DNA of 64,000 nucleotides, from positions 14,623,010-14,687,009 of the forward strand of contig OX419342.1 in NCBI GenBank assembly GCA_948470475.1, read 5' to 3'. The notes beneath the pieces are model-generated. The model did not search any database. It was not told where the DNA came from and was given only the letters and a program-made list of their open reading frames with translations. Positions within the stretch are counted from its first letter, which is position 1, and the number at the start of each line of letters is the position of its first letter. A program made the translations under genes and the position numbers. This document shows positions 43,881 through 55,199 of the stretch, piece after piece. This DNA is from Galaxea fascicularis. Taxonomy: Eukaryota; Cnidaria; Anthozoa; Scleractinia; Euphylliidae.

Positions 43881-45530
43881 TTAAGACTCAACATCAACAG
43901 CCCACTCTGGAAGACCTTCAGCAGGTAGTTGACATTGAGAAAATTCCTCTGCAACATTTCTCGGAAGGATTCTGTCTTTTGCCCTCTTTGTGAGGGAATT
44001 GTTGTAGGCCTTATCAAGTTTTTTCTTTGTTTTTCGAAGTAACCTATTCTCCCAACTCAGTCTCTTCACTGAGTAGCCAACCAACTCTCCATCTTCATAA
44101 TTTTATGAGCTTTCCTCGCTGCTCATTGCATCAAGGAATAACACCTCAGCAGCACTTCCCTTCTCCCTTGCATCATGCTATTTCACCATCTCCAGCGCTG
44201 CTGTACGCCTAGTTAATTTCTGAAAGATAATGGGGAAAGAGTTACATGGTAAATGCAGCAATATCGTAAAATGAAATGATGTTTGATCTTTAACATTCAA
44301 CTGTATTCTTATGGACATGCTTATGCCAGACTAGTTTAGTCATGTTACCCATTTCATGTTACCATTTCAAACTCTTTAAAGCATGTATGAACTATTTAAT
44401 GTACCTCTTTTCGGTGACCACTCCTCCTTGTAATCCGCTTATGCTCTTCATATTTGTTGGAAGACTTCAATCTCCTTGTCTCAAAGCAGGACAAAAAATA
44501 TCTTTCCAAAGCAGCTCTGAAATTAAACAAAACAATATGTACATCTATATATAAAAATGAATGGCTCATGATTAGATATAGTATAATTGAAATAGGCACA
44601 GTCCCTTGGCAGCTGGCCTTTGAAAGGTGTCTTGTGATGTGTTTAAAGTTTGACCAATTGTCACAGGTCTAGAAAATTGAGACCCAAAGTGGAGATGTAC
44701 TCATTCATGAAAATATCTTAGGACAAGACCCCTGGGGAGGGAAAATGAGTGAGCATAGACAGGAATGTCTTGTTATAGGCCCTATAACAGGACATTCCTG
44801 TCCATGTTGACAGTGTGACAATCAGTTGATTTATTCAGGCCTGATCAGTAAATTGAGATAATATGACTTTAAACTTGATGATCAATCACAAAACAAGAGA
44901 TGTCTTTGAACATATTGTTAACATTTTATACCTAAATTACAGTATGCTAAGGTATTACAAAACAGCCTTGCTGCAAATAAAACAATATTCATGTCCAGAT
45001 CTGTGTTTGGTCCATCACCTTCCATGGTATTTCTTGACCAGGGGCATTTTTCTTGTCCTCCAAAATCGTGCAAAACTTGCTCAATAACACGGTCAGAAAT
45101 GTGTTTGTTGTTGTCTGAGTTTGCACTGAGGAAGCATTGGAGAGAAAAAAAATTAATTAAAATTTAACTCTGATACCCTTTTAACATTGGCAAAACGTTT
45201 AGTGTATACATCTGCAAAGGTTCAAAAAAAGCTTCTTCAATCCCACACCCTGCTTCTAATGCTGAATGTTTCCATCATAATTAATTGGCAACACTACTAA
45301 ATTTTAGGCCAGTTGAATAAAAACTTGAACTCAATCTCAGTGAGACACATTCTATGCTAATATTCGGCATAACCTCTCATCATTTTAAAGAAAAAAACTG
45401 TTTTCTGATTCTTTTTATTAATTTTATTTATTATTTATTTTCTTAATTGGACAAGACTCACTTTTCATTCAGGTAGAATCCACTGAGGTCATCTTTGTTG
45501 GAAAGAACTTTGTATATTTTCCTCACTGAT
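43881..45530 (-). pseudogene. Four-exon gene remnant, unrecognised
   Basis: Exons with matching splice phase: 45,530-45,462 (VRKIYKVLSNKDDLSGFYL), 45,125-45,019 ([21 protein letters not shown]), 44,514-44,405 ([18 protein letters not shown]) and 44,219-43,881. The last exon has two in-frame stops (TAG about codon 14, TAA at 44,105-44,103) before a long basic C-terminus (GYSVKRLSWENRLLRKTKKK) ending LPEWAVDVES. The N-terminus is not found; a Tc1-type insertion begins 250 bp upstream. It could be an accessory gene of a mobile element. I cannot name the family. Confidence 0.5.
44758..44802. repeat. 45-bp near-perfect palindrome
   Basis: Arms GACAGGAATGTC(T/C)TGTTATAGG around a central base, one mismatch over 22 bp. 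It lies in an intron of the 43.9-45.5 kb pseudogene. Able to extrude as a hairpin. Confidence 0.85.
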
Positions 45531-45786
45531 CTGTGATAGAAATTCGTTTTGAAATAAAGGTCACAATAATTACAATTTTTGGTTAAAGAGTCAGTTTAAT
45601 TAGTTTCATTACAATTATTGGTTAAAGAGTAAATATTATTTACCAACTACACCTGCACAACCCTCATATATAAAATTTAATTTAACTCAAGCACCAGAAA
45701 GATCACCTACAATTCAGTAAGTCTGCCAAGTTTGTTTAGGGCCTGTCACACTATCATGCATGATGCATGACTGTCCGACCCTTGTA

Positions 45787-47428
45787 CAGTATTGTGCAAA
45801 AGTAATGCAAGCGAAATGCGCGAATTTCGTTCTTTGTTCCCGCGACTTTTCGACGAAAGTTCGCACGAAAGTTCGAGTGAAATTTCACGGCGTATCGAGC
45901 GATAATTCGCTTAAACAAAGGACGATTTTTCTTCGAAGTTTCGTTAAGCTAAAGAAAATTCGTGAGCAAAAACGATAATTCGCAGGCAGTTCACGAAATT
46001 TCGCAACGCATTGAACGGCAGTTCGGGAGCGTTCAAGCAATTTTCTTTCAGCAGCTGATACAAACAAACTGTCGTGCAACTCACAAGAGATAAATTTGAA
46101 AATACGTGCCGTTAAGCTGTTTGTAAATACGAGCCGGTTTGCAGTCATCAATCACCGATTAAGGGGCTAACATTTTTATCTATGACAAATACTAAAATCT
46201 TACTCACCTAAAGTTGGTGAAAGGCTTTCAACCAGCTTCGCTTGTTCAAGTTCAGCTCGGGCCCAGTTTCGTACGCAGAGAATTAGAACACACTGAACTG
46301 CATTACGAAGACAATGAGCTCAGTTCGTTCCACAGTGTCGGGATAATTTTCACACGTTAGGCGCGCTACCGCAAGAGTTTTTTTCCCACAGTTTTCTACC
46401 TCTAAAGTTCTCTGCGCGCTATAACAAATATGTTTTTTGAACGGAGCTCATTTTTAGCTTGAAATAGACACCAGAAGCATCCAAATATCTTTCCTAGAAC
46501 GAGAATTATGATTTTTTTTTTACTGGAGTACAGGATTTTTGTTTCAGTTTCACAGTCAGGCTGTTTGTTTACATTTTGTTTAGTGTCGGGATAATTTTCA
46601 CACGTTGGGCGCGCTACCGCAAGAGTTTTTTTCCACAGTTTGCGACCTCTAAAGTTCTCTGCGCGTTATAACAAATATGTTTTTTGAACGGAGCTCATTT
46701 TTAGCTTTAAATAGACACCAGAAGCATCCAAATATCTTTCCTAGAACGAGGATTAAGGTTTTTTTTTTACTGGACTACAGGGTTTTGTTTCAGTTTCACA
46801 GTCAGGCTGTTTGTTTACATTTTCGCGCATTAGCGAGAAGTGTTTAGAAATGTAAATACACATAGTTTACCGGTCTGATCCAATTGGGAAAGATTCTTAT
46901 CATAGGAAGATAGCAGAATTCATGTTTCAATGTTACCGATACGGTAATGAATTATTTGTTTTGGGGTTTTGGATCAAGTCAACATTGTAGCGCTCCTTCT
47001 GAAATAACTAGGTGAGTTTCAAAGCTAACATTTCGTCAAGCTGTGATGCTATTATTTCGGCAGATTAATGGCTTCTTTCGTGTGCAATAATTGGAAAGGT
47101 TATTTATATATTTCACTCGGTGAACTTTGCTTCGAAAACGCTCTTGGCCTATTGAATAACAATAGATCGAATTTTGGGGAGAAGCGAATTATCGTTCGAA
47201 AAATCGCAGCGACTTTTCGGCAGGAGCGAATTATCGCTCGAAAATTCGCGGTGATTCATCGCGCAAAGCGAATTATCGTTCGAAAAATCGCGCGGATCCA
47301 AACAATAGGTGTCACGAAAATGCGGGGAAATTTCGTCGAAATATCGTATCGAGCGAAATTTCTTCGAAAAGCCCCGAAAAGCCAGGAATTTCGTCGAAAT
47401 TCGTTTGCATTACTTTTGCACAATACTG
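45787..47428. mobile_element. Non-autonomous Tc1/mariner-type element, 1.64 kb
   Basis: Ends CAGTATTGTGCAAAAGTAAT, exact at both sides in inverted orientation for about 24 bp, and TA directly outside both (45,785-45,786 and 47,429-47,430). Subterminal DNA at both ends carries many GCGAATTATCG / TTCGAAAAATCGC palindromes. No transposase is encoded. The interior contains a 248-bp tandem duplication. Confidence 0.88.
46335..46830. repeat. 248-bp tandem duplication
   Basis: GTGTCGGGATAATTTTCACA begins at 46,335 and again at 46,583. The copies are more than 90% identical by eye over the full length (GCGCGCTACCGCAAGAGTTT, TAACAAATATGTTTTTTGAA). Both end CTGTTTGTTTACATTTT. It lies inside the Tc1-type element. 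Confidence 0.9.
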
Positions 47429-47704
47429 TAGCAGGATGGGACTTGTAGTCCACGTATTTGTTTGGCTCTTGTCTTTCGCCATCTTTCTTACATTGTGAGC
47501 TCAAATAAAGGCCATAACACGACAGAGGCCACTGCATATAATCAACCACAGCTTGAGCAGTCCTTGCAAATGTCATACATATGTCTCCAATTCATAAATG
47601 AAGTCCCTAAAATTCCTACAAAGTTTTATTTTTCTTTGACTTTTAAAACCCTGCTAGATGGTGGAAATCAAACTAAACAGCCTCAGCCTTGGTGAACTGA
47701 CTAA

Positions 47705-48697
47705 GCCCATGTTTTCACGAGAGATGTAAACACAGTAGCAAACCTCAGTAAATGGCGGCAAAATCAAAAGTAAGCCAACCCAGGTTTGTCGACAGTTGAA
47801 CACCTCATCAGGCATGGTTTAGCTCAGTAACTGACGGTAACCAAGGGAAATGTAGACTATGTCGCGACATGTTGGCGACACGTTTTCAAGTTTTCAGTGA
47901 GCCAATGAAAGAAAATGGATCGCAGCTAAGAATCCACAAATTTTTACTGTTGCTTTGGCTTCTGTGATGGGAAATTTTATGAGCCCCCCTACCTTTTTGG
48001 CCAAAATCTTGCAGAACTTTTTTCTGTTCTTCAAAGCAGTTTTTCTTCCTACACCGAATTGTAGGGATGTTGACCGGTAAATATCAACTGTGGCCAATCT
48101 TCAAAGCGCTACTGCAATTCTCTTTTCGACCGATAGAGCTTTGCACATGTTAGTGTCTTCCTTCGCTACATGTAAGTCAGGGCCAACCAGTGGTACAATG
48201 AAACGAAACGTGTTCCACGAGATACGAATTTTTACTCCCACTATACTTCAACAAAGCTTCCACTGAGGAGGGTTTCAAACCAAAATTGGTTCCTTGGAAA
48301 GCACCATGCTCGTTGGGCTCTTCGAATTCTCCGCAGCCTTGAGGGATCAGTGTTTAGCAATGCTACAACAACATGACGCGATCTTTGAAAATGCCTTAAG
48401 AGGAGTAATGACCTTCTATAGACATTTAATAGAGGACACTCAGGAAGTAAAGGTAGAAAAAAATAATAAACAGCGGCGAAAGTTCCGAATAATGTTTTCA
48501 ACGGCATTGTTGTATGAAACACTTCAGTCCCGGGTTTTTACTCAAGTGAAGCTGAATTTCTCGCGTAAACTGTTAGTTGTCTACTGTCTACCTTAGTTAC
48601 TTAGTTCTGTGTAAACAGTGTCTCACTTAACTAAGGTTAAGTTACCAAACTGCGGTTAGCAATAACCACAGTAAGCCTTTCTCGTGAAAACACGGGC
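47705..48697. mobile_element. Non-autonomous Harbinger derivative, 993 bp, TAA TSD
   Basis: Inverted ends GCCC(A/G)TGTTTTCACGAGA with TAA outside both (47,702-47,704 and 48,698-48,700), the classical Harbinger target. The minus strand at about 48,390-48,241 retains RRIRRAQRAWCFPRNQFW and FETLLSG, a HARBI1 N-terminus-like block, so it is a deletion derivative of an autonomous copy rather than an unrelated MITE. Family differs from the Harbinger at 31.3 kb. Confidence 0.85.
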
Positions 48698-48766
48698 TAA
48701 TTTTGCTTTGATTTTTGTTTTTAAGCAGAAGTCTTTTTGATATAGATTTTGTAATAAAAACTAACG

Positions 48767-49171
48767 ATAAAAAGTCACGACGTTTCGACCCCTCGGAGGT
48801 CATTTTCAAGTGAGAATAAAAGTTTTAACAATTAGCATAAATATGTAAAAACTAGATAAAAATGCGGCGAGCGCCGAAATGTTTTATAAAAGAACTGAAA
48901 CCATCGCTAAACAAACAGTGTGACTCTATCCGCGCCAAATTATTTGTTTAGAACAGTTCTTGTAATTTATTATTTTTTGTCTATTGTTTTCTCTAGCTAC
49001 CGTTCATTACTCCATATATTTTTAGCACTTTTTACACTTTTGTACATATTTTATCACATTTCGGCGCTCGCCGCATTTTTATCTAGTTTTTACATATTTA
49101 TGCTAATTGTAAAAACTTTTATTCTCACTTGAAAATGACCTCCGAGGGGTCGAAACGTCGTGACTTTTTAT
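48767..49171. repeat. Long inverted repeat, 116-bp arms, Penelope-like motif
   Basis: 48,767-48,882 and 49,056-49,171 are inverted copies with one mismatch by eye, around a 173-bp spacer. Each arm contains TTGAAAATGACC, a short loop, GGGGTCGAAACGTC, the stem-plus-GAAAC layout seen in hammerhead-type motifs of Penelope-like element terminal repeats. The arms also carry ATGCGGCGAGCGCCGAAAT. No reverse transcriptase is present. Penelope assignment rests on this motif only. Confidence 0.75.
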
Positions 49172-51000
49172 GATTTTTGTTTTGAGGGGCTCATTTGAAC
49201 AACTCGTTCCCAGTCTTCATTTGAAATTCTGGGTAGTTAATTAAACTCCTGAGTCTCCTACGTTTATGGACGTTTACGTACATTGCCCTTGTTACTGTAG
49301 GTGGACTGTGGTGTAGATTTGATTTTAACTCAGCCAGTAAAATAGGCACATTGAACACCTCTGCCGATGACTGCGATAAACTCTTGTTATTGTGCAGGAA
49401 TGGATCGTAAATTATGCGTGCAAAACACCATTTGCCCTCATGTAAATGATGAGTTAGAGTAAACAGCCGAATATTCAGCACCTAAACTTCTCCTTGTTCA
49501 AATGTGCAGAAATTCTTAAAAAACGTTATTTACGATTCATTCCTTGAACAAATAAAAATATAAAGCGACTTCTGATCATAATATTCAAATCAAATTATCG
49601 AATATGTTAATTTATGCATAAATTTGTGGCACCAAAATCGAATTTGAAAATCTGTAGAGCCTCCAAAGGACAATTGAATCGTATTTTACAGCTGAAACTT
49701 TTAAGCTTCTATAACTTTATCAAGCATAAGATTTTGTGAGTACTTACTCTGCATATGGAGGGAATGATAATATTGTCCCTAGTTACGGCCCTTCTAGATC
49801 TTCGGTGATGGGGATTTCTTTCATCTGGAAGAGCCACGTTTTCATTTAATCTCCTCTCGATTCTGTTGAGGACGTCAGCATGTTGCTTACTAGCCAACTG
49901 TTGTTCTTGCCACAACCGCTCGTTCTCTGCAGCGAGATTTCAGTTACTTTGTATGAGCTCTTCGAGGAGAACAAATGCAGTCCTCCAAGAGATTGGAACG
50001 CGTGCCACAACCACCACGAATTGCTGGGATCTGATCTTCCATCGTAGGGATTGTCAAAGAATGCAGGAAGAATGACGACTTAACGTTAGACAACATCAGG
50101 GAAAAAAAATGCTGAGGAAAAGAACGATGGATTGGAGCGTGGTTTAACCGTTGCAAAGAGTGGGGGATTTGCGCGCAATTCTATGAATATTTATACTCAT
50201 ACTGGCACGCTGACCAGCAACACAAAGGCTCAACAAATTTCCCGCGAAGATTGTCCATCTTGGGGGGAAGAGTCATTGACATGGTAAGTTCAAGGCTCTC
50301 GCTTAAATCTAGGCTTTAACTTGTAAGAGTGAAGTTGAGGTCGACTGTGTTCTTTTTCTTTGTTAATTATGTAGTTGCAACCATATTTATTTACTGTGTT
50401 AATGGCAAAGTAAAGGTTTGATCAGGATTTTATGATCGGTCACTACTTCGAAGCGTGGTGTTGCAATTGTTTTAATAAATGAAGAAAGTTTCTTCTTGGC
50501 GAAACAGAGTATAAACCGTGAAATGTGCTGCTTGTTTGTAATAAATTATTGTCAACCTCCTTACCGCATATAACTCTCGTTTTTGTTGTTTTAATCTTGG
50601 GAAGGGATTTTTGCTTGGACTAGAAAGTCTTTGAGCGATTTGTCCTTCCGGTAAGCGACAATAGAGTTGTTAGAAAATATTTGAGCAAGTTTAGGGTTGT
50701 CTGAAATAAAGTGCCAGTGTTTCATAAGAATCTTTTTAAGATTCGGTAAAGCCGGGTTTTATGTAGTGACTAGTGGCAAAACTCTGTTTGATGTCTTAGT
50801 TTTGGTTTTTAAAGCCTCTTTCCTTGATGAGAAATTAACTTCAGCCATTATGGTTGTGATGAATTGTAGAGGATAGCCTCGGTCGAGTAATCACAGCTCG
50901 CTTATTATCACTGTTATCAGACAGTCAGTGTTCAGTTCAGAAGTTTATGAATGAGATCAAAGCCAGGATAACCAATGACATTATAGGAGGTATATTTTTA
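49172..51000. other. Mostly anonymous; small coiled-coil ORF remnant near 49.75-50.04 kb
   Basis: On the minus strand 50,040-49,745 a short frame with AENERLWQEQQLASKQHADV, then NRIERRLNENV and a GT donor after ICR, looks like an exon of a coiled-coil protein with one internal stop near 49,950. An upstream ATG at 50,044 is in another frame. No partner exons identified. The remaining sequence holds no supported gene. Confidence 0.3.
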
Positions 51001-51011
51001 CAGGTCACAGG

Positions 51012-51172
51012 TTAGGTTTACAGGTCACTATTTTAGCAATGCTAAAAGAACCCTACCCCTTTATTGATCCTAACCACAGGCCTAAAAAGTATCATTTTCG
51101 CCTAAGGTTAACTTAATAAAAGGGGTTATTTAGGGTTGTCTTAGTTTTGTTAAAACAGTGACCTCTACACCT
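51012..51172. mobile_element. Short fold-back MITE
   Basis: TACAGGTCACTATTTTAGCA at the left and an inverted counterpart around TAAAACAGTGACCTCTACA at the right, with further inward complementarity (CTAAAAGAACCCTA against TTTAGGGTTGTCTTAG). About 160 bp. No clear TSD. Confidence 0.5.
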
Positions 51173-51269
51173 GTCACAATGTCACAATTTCCATTTCAAT
51201 TCGTCATAAAAGTTCTGCATAAAATCAAATTCTGTTGTCTGTTCTCCTGGTGGGTGGTAATGGACTCTG

Positions 51270-51533
51270 GTCTGTAGTCAGTAAGAGACATATGAGAACA
51301 AGGTGGTCACTCTGTGCTGACTAATACAGAAGCATAAAGACCAGGCAAAGCAGTCACTTCCAAACAGTACCAAGCATTAAGATCTCACATTAAGAAAGCC
51401 TAGAGGGGAAAATCTATGGATGGGACAAAAAAATGAAAACAAAATCTGGCATATTAATGTGGTCACTCCATGCAGACTGCTACAGAAGCATAAAGATTTA
51501 GCAAACAGTACCAAGCATTAAGATCTCACATTA
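51270..51533 (+). repeat. ~156-bp tandem repeat, left segment
   Basis: Unit: TAAGAAAGCCTAGAGGGGAA, TGAAAACAAAATCTGGCATA, GTCACTCCATGCAGACTGCT, ACAGTACCAAGCATTAAGAT and CTCACAT. About 1.7 copies here. The array is resumed in the same orientation at 58,197, on the far side of EnSpm B, showing that B inserted into it. Confidence 0.88.
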
Positions 51534-51850
51534 CCCTTGCATCAGAAACCTGGCCAGACCGGGATTGGCCGGGGCCAAAGCCTGGCTTGAAAGCCGGGGT
51601 GAGTCTGGCCACAAGCCGGGCTCTGGCCGGGTTGGCCAGGGGATAAAAAATCCGGGGAAGCCCCGCCCACAGGGCCAGGCCGCGGCTGACCGGGGCCAAA
51701 ATCGGCACAGCTTGGCATGAGGAAAAGGAAAAACCTTGGCCTGCATGGCTTGGAATGGCCGGGGCCAAACAGTGGTCAAGCTTGCCGAGGAACCTCGGCC
51801 AGCCTGGCCAGGATCAAATTAAATTGGAGAGCAGCTTACTTCAGGCCAGG
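51534..51850. repeat. Left GC-rich subterminal repeats of EnSpm B
   Basis: Repeated GGCCGGGGCCAAA, CCTGGCTTGAAAGCCGGG, GGCCAGG and similar words, strongly GC-rich against an AT-rich background. Matches the right-hand zone in inverted orientation. ORFs here are compositional artefacts. Confidence 0.8.
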
Positions 51851-52194
51851 CTGCATAGATTCAGGGTTTAAATACTAGTAGTGATATGAAATATAATTAT
51901 TCCACCCAAGCTGCCAGGCCACAAAATCTTTCAGTGGCATTAATATGACTATTAGAGCAATGGTGAGTCAAAAGTCAATTACCAAACTAAGTTATTATAT
52001 ATTCAGATCATCAAATTTATTCCAAACATATTCTACCTTAACATTAAAGAACTTTATCAGTGACTGCGATGAGATATAAAACTCAGAGTGATCTGATAAA
52101 ACAATTATGGTCCATTTATGTAATTTAGAACGAAATTACTAACAACAACAAGTAAAAAGCTAATATTAAAGTAAAAATAATGATTAACATCTCA

Positions 52195-54003
52195 AAAAAA
52201 CTTAATCGTTTGTAGGATGTTTCTTGCCACTTCTGGCCCTGTTTTTCTTCAAGAAGTTCCAAGAATTCCATTAATTTTAGAGACTTGGGTGTTAGGGAAA
52301 ACCTTGGTCACAGTAGCTGCAAATGAAAAAAAAATGCTGATTTAAGAACTAATATTCTTAGATAATACTTGCCATCATTGTTTTGCATACATTTCACAAT
52401 GTCAAGATTTCCCCTCACGCAAAAAATCTCAATACACCCCCTTTTCTATGACCCAGGCAGTGAATCAAGTTTCAGACTATTCCATTGTTTTACCATCAAA
52501 GATACTGGTTTGGGGGAATTCACAAGTTTGTAAAGGATGTCATGGGGATTTTCTGCTGATAGACATAATATCGCCCAGGTAACTTTGTCTTGCAAGATTC
52601 CCTGATCCCCAGGGAAATTCCTCAAGTTTGATTGACTGATTTTCCAATCCCGGGGGTTGTCACCAGATGACAACAGGCAAATGAGTTGCAGAACTGTGAC
52701 TGTTTTCATATTTGCTAGTAAAATTGAAGTGATGAACTTGTCACTTGCATCTAGTGCAGTCCGCTGTTCTACTGCCTTGTTGGTATGGCGGCCGCGCACA
52801 GTGCACGACATTAATTCTTCTGGGGAAAATAATACTTTTGCTGCATACCTGATGGCATCCCCAGTGGTGCTGGCAATTTTACATGCCTCTCTTGCTTTTT
52901 TCTGTAGAAGGAAATAGTGAAACTCAGGTGACTGTGATTATGGACAGGAGTCACAGTAAGTGCCCTCTGTAGGTTACTACAGAATGAATACCTTAGCAAA
53001 TACATGTACTACCAAATGAAGAAAAATCTTACTAGTTTTGAACTAAATGAAGCGCATGTTAAAAAAAATATATTCATAAGCCTACCTTCAAGCCAACATC
53101 TAGTTGTGTGCCAACATCTAGTTGTGCAACACCATCCTATTAAAAAAAAAGAACACAAGAATGTGCATTAAGAAAAGTATGGCAACAAGTTTAAGTTACA
53201 TGTAGGACTACTGAACATTTTGTTCACCCAGGATATAATTGGTTGACTTAAGTTGCTGAAAGGAAACTATAGATCTTAGAAAGCATTTAAGACCTCCTCA
53301 AAAGAGAAGTTCAGTTTGTTGAAAGATTAATGTCATATTAAAGATCACTCATGCCTCAGTAAATATTTCCTACCCATCTTCACTACTTTAAACTGCACAA
53401 AATTAGGAAGAAAAGTAGACTATCAAATTAATTTCAAACAATAATTGGTCAATCGCCTGAACCGACAAACAAAGGGAAAGGAATGTAGTTCGAAAGAAAG
53501 CAGCCATTAGTGGGGAGGAGCATTGCGTGACGAGCCTAAAAATGGCTGCGAAGGAGACTAGAATTGTTCTCGATTCTACTCCATTCTAGTGTTTAGACGT
53601 AGACAAGGCAATTCAGCCATTCAAAAGAAATAAATATATTCACAGAAAATTAAATGATTATCACACAAACTGATGACCCGAACGTTCAATCACGAGAGAT
53701 TGCTATTCGCAGTATTCGTAGACCAAAATGTATAACCGGTCTGGAATCCCTCTAAAATTAACTCAATACTTAAAAGTACTTTACAGATCCCTTAACTTAC
53801 CCCATTTTGACTCGATGATGCCGCTCCACTTCTCTGTTTTATCCTGTAAAATAATGGTCATTCCTGGTTGGGCTTCTTCAAATACCACGTTCAAATCGGC
53901 GTTCATCAGACGCCTAACACCGTCTAAGATAGTAATTCTTTTGGAAAGTCGCGTCGCACTCGTGCAAGTTGTGGGAACTGTCCAGTCAACCACAAAAGAT
54001 GCC
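52195..54003 (-). pseudogene. BEN-domain-like accessory gene of EnSpm B
   Basis: Exons by splice signals: 54,003-about 53,799 (MASFVVDWTVPTTCTSATRL; ends at GTAAG), about 53,137-53,087 (QLDVGTQLDVG, a small internal duplication), 52,901 to about 52,650 (CKIASTTGDAIRYAAKVLFS, PEELMSCTVRGRH, ALDASDK), and a last exon about 52,324-52,195 (TVTKVFPNTQVSKINGIL) with an in-frame TGA. The third exon resembles a BEN domain: helix, LFSPEEL, then a Gly/Arg loop and LD helix. BEN proteins bind DNA. It is divergent from the plus-strand TNP2-type gene, with about 180 bp between starts. Confidence 0.55.
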
Positions 54004-55073
54004 ATGATTTTAGGAACCGATAATGTAGGCAGATTGCTCGGAGGCTGGAAGTCGTCGTGAAAACCGCGTGTTCGCTGTAACACGATGATGTGGTAATCGG
54101 TAACCAATCACCTAATCGCAAATATTCGCGCGCTGTGGGAACTTTCAACATGGAAGTGAGGTTCGACAAAGAATAATTCTCCGAACATGGCGTCTTGCTC
54201 GAATCTGGCGGTTTTGAGATGTGTAAATGGGTCTTGGTTTTGTCCTACTTGTTTCGTTTCATGCTCCACGAAGGGAAACTTAAAACGACACATAGCCAAC
54301 GCACACGTTGATAACTGTTCTGTCGAATCTAATGAGGAAAGTACATCGAAATTCATATTTTTAGACAGAAACGATTGTAATATGACGTCTACCCGTTGAG
54401 GATCCGGATACCGACGATGAGTTGGAGCACGATTTTGATTTAGAAGAGGGGAACAAGTTAACAGAACCTCCTGAAGAACGAGCTGATGAGGAATCGGACT
54501 TGCTTAAGCTCCCAGTTACAGATATCGACACGCTGTATGCCAGACTAAGCGAGGAATATGCTAACACAAAGAAAACTGAGCAGACGACCTCTCGGCAAGA
54601 AGTTGATGACTGCGATTCCACTTCTGAAATTGAGAGTAGTGCGTCTGACGATTCTATAATTTGGTCTTTGGATGAAGAAACCGAAGACGATTAATAGTCG
54701 AAGACAGTGATGATAACAAGGAAAACTGTCCTATTTTTGAGGGTTCCAGTGTAACTTATGAGGAACACCTGATGGCAATTATGGCTCTGGCTACAAGACA
54801 CAATTTAAACCATTAGCGCAGTTGTCAGATGTGATTGAAGTAATTAAGCTGCACAGCCCAAATGGTGATGTGTGCGTTAGCTCTACGAAAGCTTTGTACA
54901 GTGAAGTAACTGGAGACGTGGAGATGACATATCATGACGTTTGTGAAGACTGTTATGGTTTATTTCCAGAGGACTCCAGCGTTTATCGTGGTGCCACAAG
55001 CGGATGTTCAGGGTGAATAATATTAACCTTCATCTTATTGTTATTACAACTTTCAGAACAATTTTACTGCAGG

Positions 55074-55195
55074 GCCCAGTTGCTCAAAACATGGTTAGCG
55101 CTAACCCAGGTTAAATACCATGACAAGGTATAGGTTTCAACATAACTTAACCAATTTGGTTAGCACTAATCATGTTTTGAGCAACTCAGCCCTGG
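55074..55195. mobile_element. Fold-back MITE, GTTGCTC family, copy 2
   Basis: GGGCCCAGTTGCTCAAAACA followed by TGGTTAGCGCTAACC, with the inverted arm GGTTAGCACTAATCATGTTT then TGAGCAACTCAGCCC. Same family as 43,537-43,652. It lies in the intron of the EnSpm B TNP2-type gene. Confidence 0.8.
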
Positions 55196-55199
55196 TCTT

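Noticed and set aside
48294..48596. Plus-strand 100-codon ORF in the Harbinger derivative
   Set aside because: The opposite strand carries the recognisable transposase N-terminal block; the plus frame has no domain.
51526..51779. Two GC-rich ORFs (80-82 codons)
   Set aside because: Created by GC-rich subterminal repeats of EnSpm B.
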